Assembly (NCBI GenBank): GCA_905210485.1
Contig: CAJLXA010000063.1
Coordinates: 1 to 6,447, forward strand
DNA length: 6,447 nt
Reading direction: 5' to 3'
Source: an uncultured Eubacteriales bacterium
GTDB taxonomy: Bacteria; Bacillota; Clostridia; Oscillospirales; CAG-272
Positions within the stretch are counted from its first letter, which is position 1. Every line of letters starts with the position of its first letter. Under the pieces are notes generated by a model, which had not been told where the DNA came from, did no database searches, and saw nothing but the letters and a program-made list of their open reading frames with translations. Below, piece after piece: positions 1 through 5,634 of the stretch. The position numbers and the translations under genes were made by a program.

Positions 1-1027
1 CCACAACTTCGTCCGGGTTTACCCCCTTGTGCGGTTCTTTACCGAAGATGCTCTTGGCTTCGTCCTGAACTTTCGGCATACGGGTCATACCGCCGACCAT
101 AATAACTTCCTTGATATCGCTGCTGGAAATGCCTGCGTCTCTCACGCAGTTCCGGCACGGAATTTCAGTACGCTTAATCAGGTCATCAACCTGTTTTTCC
201 AGTTCGGAACGGGTCAGGGTGATGTTGAGATGCAACGGACCATCAGCATTCATAGTAATGAACGGCAGATTGATTTCGGTGCTCATGCTGCTGGAAAGTT
301 CGCATTTCGCCTTTTCGGCAGCTTCCTTAAGCCGCTGCAACGCCTGAGAATCCTTACGCAGGTCGATAGAGTTTTCGGCTTTGAATTTTTCCGCCAGGAA
401 ATCGATCAGTTTCTGGTCAAAGTCATCCCCGCCGAGGTGGGTATCACCGTTGGTGGATTTAACTTCAAACACGCCGTCGCCGATTTCGAGGATGGATATA
501 TCGAACGTACCGCCGCCGAGGTCGTATACCGCAACGACTTCTTCCGATTTCTTATCCAGACCGTAGGCCAGAGCCGCGGCAGTCGGTTCATTCACGATAC
601 GCAGAACTTCCAGACCGGCGATCTTACCGGCGTCTTTGGTTGCCTGACGCTGTGCGTCGGTGAAGTAGGCCGGGACGGTGATGACGGCTTCGGTAACGGG
701 CGTGCCGAGGTAGGCTTCGGCATCGGCCTTCAGTTTCTGAAGGATCATAGCCGAAATTTCCTGCGGCGAGTATTGCTTGCCGTCGATTGTGACTTTATAG
801 TCTTTGCCCATTTCGCGTTTGATGGACGAGATTGTGCGGTCGGGGTTTGTGATGGCCTGACGTTTTGCGGCCTGGCCGACGATACGTTCGCCGTTTTTGG
901 TGAAAGCAACGACAGACGGCGTAGTACGTGCGCCTTCGGGGTTCGGAATAACGACAGGTTCGCCGCCTTCAAATACAGCGACGCAAGAGTTGGTAGTACC
1001 AAGATCAATACCAATGATTTTTCCCAT
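1..1027 (-). CDS. dnaK: Molecular chaperone DnaK (Hsp70), N-terminal 342 residues; 3' end beyond the window
   Basis: DnaK is the cytoplasmic Hsp70 chaperone; its ATPase cycle is driven by DnaJ and GrpE. The reading frame is open from the ATG at 1027 to the left edge, covering nearly all of the nucleotide-binding domain. Visible motifs are the phosphate-1 loop IGIDLGTTNS (residues 5-14), VYDLGGGTFDISIL (167-180), the adenosine motif VIMVGGMTRMPKVQ (308-321) and GKEPHKGVNPDE (329-340). Compared with E. coli DnaK, about 23 residues are missing after IKREMG (69-74), the indel typical of monoderm-type DnaK. The start is supported by GGAGG nine bases upstream. It is the third gene of the hrcA operon, 102 bp after grpE. 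The substrate-binding domain and lid (roughly 270 residues) and any dnaJ lie outside the window. Oddity: a CxxC pair at C291/C294. Confidence 0.98.
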   Translation of the reverse strand, partial: MGKIIGIDLGTTNSCVAVFEGGEPVVIPNPEGARTTPSVVAFTKNGERIVGQAAKRQAITNPDRTISSIKREMGKDYKVTIDGKQYSPQEISAMILQKLKADAEAYLGTPVTEAVITVPAYFTDAQRQATKDAGKIAGLEVLRIVNEPTAAALAYGLDKKSEEVVAVYDLGGGTFDISILEIGDGVFEVKSTNGDTHLGGDDFDQKLIDFLAEKFKAENSIDLRKDSQALQRLKEAAEKAKCELSSSMSTEINLPFITMNADGPLHLNITLTRSELEKQVDDLIKRTEIPCRNCVRDAGISSSDIKEVIMVGGMTRMPKVQDEAKSIFGKEPHKGVNPDEVV

Positions 1028-1069
1028 AATGATTATCCTCCGTATAAGTGAGTGTTTTTTATTTAGTTA

Positions 1070-1095
1070 GTTGATAATTTGTCAACCAAAGGTTG
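1070..1095 (-). promoter_or_regulatory. Overlapping small inverted repeats in the grpE-dnaK gap, with a -35-like TTGACA
   Basis: The 102-bp gap between grpE and dnaK holds two mutually exclusive short inverted repeats that share CAAC: GTTGA (1070-1074) with TCAAC (1082-1086), and CAACC (1083-1087) with GGTTG (1091-1095) around a 3-nt loop. On the coding (minus) strand the same stretch contains TTGACA (1080-1085), but only a poor -10 (TAAAAA, 18 bp on) follows. It could be an mRNA processing or attenuation element between grpE and dnaK, or a weak internal promoter. The stems are only 5 bp, so this is tentative. Confidence 0.25.
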
Positions 1096-1129
1096 CATTT
1101 TTTGTATTTTCAAGAGATATGCGACAGAT

Positions 1130-1693
1130 TCAGTTTGCCACTTTTACCATGGCGTGCCGGATGATCTTGTCGCCTTTTTTGTAGCCCTTCTGGAAAACGT
1201 CCGTGATGACGTTTTCGCCGAGGTTTTCGTCTTCTGCATGCATAACGGCGTTGTGCAGGGCAGGGTCGAAGTTTTCGCCGCTTTCACCGAATGCGGTAAC
1301 ACCGAGCTTCTGCATGGCGGCCGCAGCGCTCTTGGCGATGATGGCAAGACCTTCCGAGACCTTTTCCGCGTCGGTATACAGCGCCGCGCGTTCGAGATCG
1401 TCGAGAACGGGAAGCAGTTCTTTCACGGCGTCGCTGACGGCGTCGGCATAAATACCGTTCCGTTCCTGCGCCGTTCTGCGCCGGAAATTATCGTACTCGG
1501 CGGCAAGACGGAGATATTTGTCGTCCTTTTCGGCGAGCGATTTTTCGGCGGCGGCAAGTTTTTCTTCCAATTCGTGCAGACGGTCGTCGGCAGTCGGGGG
1601 TGTTTCCACTTTTTCTTCGGCGTTCCCGGCCGGAGTTGCGTTTTCTTCAGTGGTTTCTGCGGTTTCTTCCGCGATGTTTTCGTTTTGATTCAT
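1130..1693 (-). CDS. grpE: GrpE, nucleotide exchange factor for DnaK
   Basis: GrpE is a cytoplasmic homodimer that releases ADP from DnaK and acts as a thermosensor in the chaperone cycle. The 187-residue product has an acidic, disordered N-terminus (about 1-35), a long coiled-coil helix (about 36-80) running into the family motif YDNFRRRTAQER (67-78), then KELLPVLDDLERA (91-103), and the C-terminal beta domain with NFDPALHNAV (141-150), FQKGYKKGDKIIRHAMVKV (167-185). Length and order are normal for the family. It starts 16 bp after the hrcA stop, consistent with co-transcription. The start at 1693 has AAGG ten bases upstream. An in-frame ATG at 1726 would add 11 residues and overlap hrcA by 17 bp, but has a poorer ribosome binding site, so the N-terminus is the least certain part. 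Confidence 0.96.
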   Translation of the reverse strand: MNQNENIAEETAETTEENATPAGNAEEKVETPPTADDRLHELEEKLAAAEKSLAEKDDKYLRLAAEYDNFRRRTAQERNGIYADAVSDAVKELLPVLDDLERAALYTDAEKVSEGLAIIAKSAAAAMQKLGVTAFGESGENFDPALHNAVMHAEDENLGENVITDVFQKGYKKGDKIIRHAMVKVAN

Positions 1694-1709
1694 GAGAGTC
1701 GTACCTTGT

Positions 1710-2777
1710 CTAACCTTTCTTTGCATCGTTTTCCGCAGGCGGTTCGTTTATCATATGATCGACGCCGCTCGCCACGCGGTTGACGGTTTCGATCACTTTG
1801 GCGTAATTCATGCGGCGCGGTCCGATAATACCGATGGCGCCGATCACTTCGCCGTTCCGGCGTATGGTCCTATATACGAAAGCGGAATCCTGCATGACTT
1901 CAACGGAATTTTCTTTGCCGATATAGACGCTGACATCGTTATTTTTCCCGCTGTCGGCATCCACGATGTCCAGAAGGCGATCCTTGTCTTCTTCAAAAAG
2001 TCCGAGCATGTCGCGGAATTTATCGACGTCGGCATATTCGGGGTATTGCAGAAGTCTGTTGACGCCCTCTATACGAACTTCGCCGCCGTCTTCTTCGGTC
2101 AGCGTGCCGTAAATGATCTTGGCGACCGGGGAAACGAGCGGGGAAAGATAACCCATGGCTTTTTCCATTTCGCAGATGCGGGACAAGGTCATTTCTTCGG
2201 CAGTCCTGCCGGCAAAGTGCTGATTCAGCAGGGCGGTGAGGTGCGCGATGTCTTCCTGCGAAGCCGTCAGCGCAAGGCGGATGTTTTTCGATGTCACCGT
2301 ACCGTCGGCAAAGATCATAACCAGAACAAAGTTGTGCTCGGAGAGATAAACGCCTTCAAACCGCGAAACGGTTTTCTTGGAGGCGCGCGGCTTCAGGGCA
2401 ATGCCGGTGTAATTGGTGAGAGAGGAGGCAAGCTTTGAGGCTTCGGCAAGAATCTCGTCAAGCTCCGTCAGCTTCGTCTGCATGGTCATATTGAGTTTTT
2501 CAATCTCACCCGTCGTCATTTCATAACGTTCGCGGAGAGAGTCGACATAATAACGGTAACCGCGTTCGCTCGGCACGCGTCCTGCGGACGTATGCGGCTG
2601 TTCGAGGTATCCCATCGCTTCCAGTTCCGCCATTTCATTGCGGATCGTTGCCGACGAGCAGGAAAGACTGCGGTTATCGGCGAGGAGTTTCGATCCCACA
2701 GGTTCGCCGTACGCAATATGCGCGTTGACGATGGCGTACAGTATGCGTTTTTTCCGTTCGCTGAGTTCGTCCTGCAT
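1710..2777 (-). CDS. hrcA: HrcA, heat-inducible transcription repressor of the CIRCE regulon
   Basis: HrcA is the repressor of class I heat-shock genes; it binds CIRCE operators as a dimer and its activity in other Bacillota depends on GroE. The 355-residue product (B. subtilis HrcA has 343) begins with a winged-helix domain (about 5-80) containing RKKRILYAIVNAHIAYGEPV, the recognition-helix motif SSATIRNEM and the wing/linker HTSAGRVPSERGYRYYVDSL. The rest is the GAF-like dimerisation region with its inserted domain, ending in the conserved IGIIGPRRMNYAKVI segment. The ATG at 2777 follows AAAGGAAG by about eight bases; the frame stays open upstream through the CIRCE element, which is untranslated leader and not coding. 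It is the first gene of the operon, so HrcA controls its own synthesis. Confidence 0.97.
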   Translation of the reverse strand: MQDELSERKKRILYAIVNAHIAYGEPVGSKLLADNRSLSCSSATIRNEMAELEAMGYLEQPHTSAGRVPSERGYRYYVDSLRERYEMTTGEIEKLNMTMQTKLTELDEILAEASKLASSLTNYTGIALKPRASKKTVSRFEGVYLSEHNFVLVMIFADGTVTSKNIRLALTASQEDIAHLTALLNQHFAGRTAEEMTLSRICEMEKAMGYLSPLVSPVAKIIYGTLTEEDGGEVRIEGVNRLLQYPEYADVDKFRDMLGLFEEDKDRLLDIVDADSGKNNDVSVYIGKENSVEVMQDSAFVYRTIRRNGEVIGAIGIIGPRRMNYAKVIETVNRVASGVDHMINEPPAENDAKKG

Positions 2778-2806
2778 GACCGTCACTTCCTTTCGTAACC
2801 TGCATT

Positions 2807-2833
2807 TTAGCACTTGACACATGAGAGTGCTAA
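2807..2833 (-). promoter_or_regulatory. CIRCE operator (HrcA binding site)
   Basis: On the operon strand the site reads TTAGCACTC, nine bases, AAGTGCTAA. The consensus is TTAGCACTC-N9-GAGTGCTAA, so one arm is perfect and the other has a single mismatch (8 of 9). It begins a few bases after the predicted transcription start and ends 29 bp before the hrcA ATG, where bound HrcA would block transcription. The element also forms a hairpin in the mRNA leader. Confidence 0.96.
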
Positions 2834-2846
2834 AAATTCTGATATT

Positions 2847-2875
2847 AATATACAACGAAGAAATGAAATTGTCAA
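2847..2875 (-). promoter_or_regulatory. Sigma-A-type promoter of the hrcA-grpE-dnaK operon
   Basis: On the minus strand TTGACA (2870-2875) is followed after exactly 17 bp by TATATT (2847-2852). The predicted start is near 2840, directly next to the CIRCE element, which is the usual arrangement for HrcA-repressed operons transcribed by the vegetative sigma factor. Confidence 0.88.
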
Positions 2876-2945
2876 TAGGCTTTTTGCGAAAATATATGAA
2901 CAATTTGTTAATTCGAAAGACGCGTTACCCTATGCAAACCGATTT

Positions 2946-2975
2946 CTGTCAAAATCAAGAAAAAAACCTTGACAG
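2946..2975. repeat. Inverted repeat CTGTCAA / TTGACAG overlapping the rny -35
   Basis: Two perfect 7-bp arms, CTGTCAA (2946-2952) and TTGACAG (2969-2975), are separated by 16 bp, giving centres 23 bp apart, about two helical turns. The right arm includes the -35 hexamer of the rny promoter. It may be an operator. It may also be chance, because any TTGACA paired with a TGTCAA gives such a repeat. TGTCAAA in the left arm also resembles a Spo0A box. Confidence 0.35.
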
Positions 2976-2997
2976 GCGACGCTTTATATTCTATAAT
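2969..2997 (+). promoter_or_regulatory. Consensus sigma-A promoter of rny
   Basis: TTGACA (2969-2974), a 17-bp spacer and TATAAT (2992-2997) form a full-consensus vegetative promoter on the plus strand. The predicted start is about 3004, which gives a leader of about 157 nt before rny. It is divergent from the hrcA promoter; the two -35 boxes are about 94 bp apart. Confidence 0.92.
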
Positions 2998-3022
2998 ACT
3001 ATATGTGTATAGATACATGTGA

Positions 3023-3081
3023 GAGGGAGCACCGATGCGGCCTTTCCGTAAGCGTGTAAACGGAGCCGTTTTCGCGCCCTC
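3023..3081 (+). promoter_or_regulatory. Hairpin in the rny mRNA leader
   Basis: GAGGGAGC (3023-3030) can pair with GCGCCCTC (3074-3081) with one internal mismatch. It encloses a second small hairpin, AAACG (3058-3062) with CGTTT (3067-3071). The outer left arm contains the purine-rich GAGGGAG that would serve as ribosome binding site for the small ORF at 3035, so folding would hide it. A short pyrimidine-rich stretch follows the right arm, but no real U-tract, so it is not a clear terminator. Confidence 0.4.
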
Positions 3082-3139
3082 CTTTCTTATATCTAACATT
3101 ATTCTTCTATATTTCTATAAATTCATACGATTCAAGTAA
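3035..3139 (+). CDS. Possible 34-codon upstream ORF in the rny leader
   Basis: An ATG at 3035 lies four bases after GAGAGGGAGC, the first strong Shine-Dalgarno-like sequence after the rny promoter. The ORF runs 34 codons to TAA at 3137-3139, 21 bp before the rny ATG. The peptide would have a basic start (MRPFRKRVNG) and a hydrophobic middle (FLISNIILLYFY), so it could touch the membrane. No family is recognised. It could be a leader peptide, a small membrane protein, or simply an open stretch; nothing but position and ribosome binding site supports it. Confidence 0.25.
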   Translation: MRPFRKRVNGAVFAPSFLISNIILLYFYKFIRFK

Positions 3140-3160
3140 AAGGAAAAGGAGGTTACACGA

Positions 3161-4708
3161 ATGAATTTCGATATTGTATCGCTGATTATCGGTATTGTCG
3201 GCGGCGCGGTTGTGGCACTTGCCGTTTATACGGTGTGGCAACGCAAAGCCGGTGAAAAAGCCATCGGCACGGCGAAAACGCAGGCAAAGATGATTCTGGA
3301 AGAAGCATCGAAAAGTGCGGAATCCCGTAAAAAAGAAGCACTGATTCAGGCGAAAGAAGAAATCCTCCGCGACAAAAACGACGCGGAAAACGAGATACGC
3401 GAACGGCGTAAGGAAATTACAAGACAGGAACACCGTATCGCACAGAAAGAAGAACTTCTCGACACAAAGACCGAGGCGCTGGAACGCCGCGACGCCGCCC
3501 TGCAGGAGAAACAGCGTGAAGCGGAAGCGCTCCGTCTCACCATTCAGGAAAAAGTGGACGAGGAGGTCAAGGTCCTCGAACGTATTTCCTGCTACACGGC
3601 CGAACAGGCAAAAGACGAACTCCTTCGCCGCACGGAGGATACCATTCAGCATGAGACCGCACGGAAAATTGCGGAATACGACGCCCGTTTCCGCGAAGAA
3701 GCCGACGAACGCGCGAAAAATATTCTCTCCCTTGCCATTCAGCGTTGCGCCGCCGACCATGTGAGCGAGATTGCCATTTCGGTTGTCAGCCTTCCGAATG
3801 AAGAAATCAAGGGCAAGATCATCGGTCGTGAAGGACGGAATATCCGCGCGATTGAAACGCTGACCGGCGTGGAACTGATTATCGACGACACGCCTGAAGT
3901 CATCACCATTTCGGGCTTTGATCCCGTTCGCCGTGAGGTGGCGCGTATTGCGCTTGAAAAACTGATTGCCGACGGACGTATTCATCCCGCACGCATTGAA
4001 GAAATGGTGGAAAAGGCGAAAAAAGAAGTGGACAACGTGATCAAGCAGGCCGGTGAAAAGGCCGTGTTTGAAACCGGCGTTCACGGTCTTCCCGCAGAAC
4101 TTGTCCGTCTGCTCGGCCGTCTGAAATACCGCACGAGTTATGGACAGAACGTCCTCCGCCATTCCATTGAAGTGTCTTTGATCGCCGGCAATATTGCCAA
4201 TGAAATGGGAATTGATCCGACGGCCGCCAAACGCGCGGGTCTTCTGCATGATATAGGCAAGGCGCTGACGCAGGAAGCCGAAGGATCGCACATTCAGCTC
4301 GGTGTGGAAGTGGCGCGCAAATATCACGAAGGCAAAGATATTATTCACGCGATCGAAGCGCATCATAACGACGTGGAACCGCAGTCGGTGCTGGACTTTA
4401 TCATTCAGGCCGCGGATGCGATTTCCGCCGCCCGTCCGGGCGCCCGCCGCGAAGACGTGGAGAATTACGTCAAGCGTCTCCAGAAACTTGAAGAGATCGC
4501 GGGAGAGTTTGTCGGCGTGGAGAAGACCTTTGCCATTCAGGCCGGCCGCGAGATCCGCGTCATGGTAAAGCCCGAAGTGATCAACGATGAGAAAATGACG
4601 CTGCTCGCCCGCGACATCTGCAAGAAGATTGAGGAAGACCTCGAATATCCGGGTCAGATTAAGGTCAACATGATCCGTGAAAGCAGAGCGGTCGATTTCG
4701 CGAAATAA
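3161..4708 (+). CDS. rny: Ribonuclease Y, membrane-anchored endoribonuclease
   Basis: RNase Y starts mRNA turnover by endonucleolytic cleavage and acts at the cytoplasmic face of the membrane. The 515-residue product (B. subtilis 520) has one N-terminal membrane helix (about 4-24, IVSLIIGIVGGAVVALAVYT), a long charged coiled coil (about 30-190), a KH RNA-binding domain (about 205-270) with the loop IIGREGRN (220-227), and an HD domain. The catalytic pair is H363-D364 in LLHDIGK, matching the known HD pair of B. subtilis RNase Y; further metal-ligand candidates are H401-H402 (EAHHND) and D419 (QAADAISAARPGARR). The C-terminus YPGQIKVNMIRESRAVDFAK is typical. AGGAGGT eight bases upstream fixes the start. 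It is monocistronic here, between its own promoter and terminator, and not next to recA or ymdB as it often is in other Bacillota. Confidence 0.98.
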   Translation: MNFDIVSLIIGIVGGAVVALAVYTVWQRKAGEKAIGTAKTQAKMILEEASKSAESRKKEALIQAKEEILRDKNDAENEIRERRKEITRQEHRIAQKEELLDTKTEALERRDAALQEKQREAEALRLTIQEKVDEEVKVLERISCYTAEQAKDELLRRTEDTIQHETARKIAEYDARFREEADERAKNILSLAIQRCAADHVSEIAISVVSLPNEEIKGKIIGREGRNIRAIETLTGVELIIDDTPEVITISGFDPVRREVARIALEKLIADGRIHPARIEEMVEKAKKEVDNVIKQAGEKAVFETGVHGLPAELVRLLGRLKYRTSYGQNVLRHSIEVSLIAGNIANEMGIDPTAAKRAGLLHDIGKALTQEAEGSHIQLGVEVARKYHEGKDIIHAIEAHHNDVEPQSVLDFIIQAADAISAARPGARREDVENYVKRLQKLEEIAGEFVGVEKTFAIQAGREIRVMVKPEVINDEKMTLLARDICKKIEEDLEYPGQIKVNMIRESRAVDFAK

Positions 4709-4743
4709 CATAGTTCGTCACAACGCTCAACCGAATCACAAGC

Positions 4744-4779
4744 AAAGCCCTCCGGGAGGAATCTCGGAGGGCTTTTGTT
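4744..4779 (+). terminator. Intrinsic terminator of rny
   Basis: A perfect 11-bp GC-rich stem, AAAGCCCTCCG (4744-4754) and CGGAGGGCTTT (4765-4775), encloses a 10-nt loop and runs into TTTTGTT. It lies 35 bp after the rny stop. The AAA on the left side could give weak activity on the other strand. Confidence 0.93.
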
Positions 4780-4790
4780 ATGTAAAACCG

Positions 4791-4825
4791 CGCGTCGGTG
4801 GGTTCTCCCCCCGCCTCGGCACGCG
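4791..4825. repeat. GC-rich imperfect hairpin between the two terminators
   Basis: CGCGT (4791-4795) pairs with ACGCG (4821-4825), and after a small internal loop GGTGGG (4797-4802) pairs with CCCGCC (4810-4815) through one G-U pair. Four T residues follow on each strand, so it may be a back-up terminator in either direction. On the minus strand it would help stop read-through into the antisense of rny. No coding potential is seen here. Confidence 0.45.
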
Positions 4826-4835
4826 ATTTTACTGT

Positions 4836-4915
4836 AAAAAAACAACACCTCTTACCCTGCCGACAAGATCAAGCATAAATGCTCGGATTTTCGGTGCTAC
4901 GGTCAAAAGGTGTTG
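4836..4915 (-). terminator. Long rod-like hairpin with a seven-U tail: terminator or small RNA
   Basis: On the minus strand CAACACCT (complement of 4908-4915) pairs perfectly with AGGTGTTG (complement of 4843-4850) and is followed directly by seven T (4836-4842). The enclosed 57 nt are not random: CCGA pairs with UCGG, ACC with GGU, and AGCAU with AUGCU at the tip around a two-base turn, giving a long irregular rod with asymmetric internal loops. It lies about 96 bp after the stop of the Spo0A-like gene on the same strand and no minus-strand gene follows, so termination is the simplest role. The internal structure is more than a terminator needs, so a separate small RNA is possible. It matches no riboswitch, SRP or tRNA consensus I could recall. 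Confidence 0.6.
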
Positions 4916-4935
4916 CTTTGCAAAATACAATTTTA

Positions 4936-4969
4936 ATTATGTACTGAAATTTGTGTTAGCTTTGACAAA
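4936..4969 (-). promoter_or_regulatory. Spo0A-box-like sequence and -10-like hexamer upstream of the hairpin RNA
   Basis: On the minus strand TTTGTCAAAG (complement of 4960-4969) fits the Spo0A box TTTGTCRAA. Twenty-one bp after its TTGTCA comes CATAAT (complement of 4936-4941), a 5-of-6 -10. In B. subtilis some Spo0A-activated sigma-A promoters have a box over the -35 and an over-long spacer, which is the arrangement seen here. A start near 4929 would give an RNA of about 90 nt ending at the seven-U tail. A second near-match, TTTTGTCGAT, lies on the plus strand at 5003-5012. Boxes this short also occur by chance, so the call is speculative. Confidence 0.25.
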
Positions 4970-5011
4970 CGGATCACACAAAACATGTGTAAAAAGTTCA
5001 CATTTTGTCGA

Positions 5012-5536
5012 TTAAGACGCATTGTCCATCTGCAAACACAGTTTATCGGAAATCATGGCGATGAACTCGCTGTTCGTGGGCTTGCCCCGCGTATTGTGAA
5101 TGGTGTAACCGAAATACGAATTCAACACATCCACATCACCGCGATCCCAAGCGACTTCGATCGCATGGCGAATGGCGCGCTCGACTCTGCTCGGTGTCGT
5201 TTCATACTTTTTCGCAATTTCCGGATACAACGTCTTTGTGATCGAGCCGAGCATATCCATGTCCTTGACTGACATCTGAATTGCTTCGCGCAGATACTGA
5301 TATCCACGGATATGCGCCGGTACGCCGATGTCATGGATCATGTTCGTGACATCCCGTTCCAGGTCCCGTTTGGGCACTTCTTTTGCCTGTACATATTCCA
5401 GGGAGTTTTCTTCGCCTGCCGCTCTGGCGGGAACGGTAATCATAATCTGAAATTCTCTATTATGTTCCATCAAATCGGTCAGAATCTGAACCACGTTTTC
5501 TTTTTCTTTTCCTGCTGTAAGGCTGAGCTGTTCCAT
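5012..5536 (-). CDS. Receiver-less Spo0A-type DNA-binding protein (Spo0A C-terminal domain)
   Basis: Residues about 58-170 of this 174-residue protein closely match the effector domain of Spo0A: IHDIGVPAHIRGYQYLREAI (67-86), LGSITKTLYPEIAKKYETT (96-114), the recognition-helix stretch SRVERAIRHAIEVAWDRG (116-133), FGYT (142-145) and KPTNSEFIAM (152-161). It should therefore bind Spo0A-box-like DNA in the cytoplasm. Full Spo0A is about 267 residues with a phosphorylated receiver domain; here only about 57 residues precede the DNA-binding domain and no aspartate pocket is present, so classical phosphorelay control is not possible. The ATG at 5536 has GAGGAA six bases upstream; the frame is open 38 codons further, but that part is leader. 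It is a lone gene. Target genes and input signal are unknown; a role in sporulation cannot be assumed. Confidence 0.9.
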   Translation of the reverse strand: MEQLSLTAGKEKENVVQILTDLMEHNREFQIMITVPARAAGEENSLEYVQAKEVPKRDLERDVTNMIHDIGVPAHIRGYQYLREAIQMSVKDMDMLGSITKTLYPEIAKKYETTPSRVERAIRHAIEVAWDRGDVDVLNSYFGYTIHNTRGKPTNSEFIAMISDKLCLQMDNAS

Positions 5537-5551
5537 AGTTTTCCTCATTTC

Positions 5552-5594
5552 TGCGCACGTTTTTTGCGTAGGTCGAGTTTGTATCAAGTGCGCA
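5552..5594 (-). promoter_or_regulatory. Leader stem GTGCGCA/TGCGCAC before the Spo0A-like gene
   Basis: The arms at 5552-5558 and 5588-5594 are perfectly complementary over 7 bp with a 29-nt loop. The structure ends about six bases before the Shine-Dalgarno sequence of the gene at 5536. Each arm also contains the self-complementary TGCGCA. It could modulate translation or be a protein site; only the pairing is visible. Confidence 0.35.
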
Positions 5595-5610
5595 CAGACA
5601 CAAATCTCGC

Positions 5611-5634
5611 GATTGAAAAAATTTTTTTTCAATC
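5611..5634 (-). repeat. Perfect 24-bp A/T-rich palindrome in the leader of the Spo0A-like gene
   Basis: GATTGAAAAAA (5611-5621) and TTTTTTCAATC (5624-5634) are perfectly complementary over 11 bp around two T. It lies within the predicted leader of the Spo0A-like gene. On the plus strand it is followed by a run of six T, so it may also work as a weak terminator against plus-strand transcription. The stem is almost all A-T and would be of modest stability in RNA. Confidence 0.5.

Noticed and set aside
29..1051. 340-codon open frame on the plus strand
   Set aside because: It is antisense to dnaK, whose translation is unmistakable; the open frame is a by-product of dnaK codon bias and the product resembles no family.
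1079..2438. Two overlapping plus-strand frames of 234 and 248 codons
   Set aside because: Antisense to grpE and hrcA, whose protein motifs are clear; no ribosome binding sites or family features.
2778..2903. N-terminal extension of hrcA by 42 codons
   Set aside because: It would translate through the CIRCE operator and the promoter region and has no family match; the ATG at 2777 with its ribosome binding site fits known HrcA N-termini.
3107..4711. 534-codon open frame on the minus strand across all of rny
   Set aside because: Antisense shadow of rny. Its product is Phe/His/Arg-rich low-quality sequence with no recognisable domain, and it spans the rny promoter-proximal leader without a ribosome binding site of its own.
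4843..4915. tRNA or known riboswitch in the long hairpin
   Set aside because: No T-arm motif, anticodon arm or CCA; no match by eye to consensus cores of TPP, FMN, cobalamin, purine, glycine, preQ1, THF or fluoride riboswitches; and no minus-strand gene follows for a riboswitch to control.
4962..4990. Plus-strand promoter from TTGACA at 4962
   Set aside because: No acceptable -10 at 16-18 bp and no plus-strand gene follows; the same bases are better read as a Spo0A-box-like site on the other strand, itself tentative.
4677..5015. 112-codon plus-strand frame from the end of rny into the gap
   Set aside because: It overlaps the rny 3' end in another frame and translates through the rny terminator and the GC-rich hairpin; no sensible ribosome binding site or protein features.
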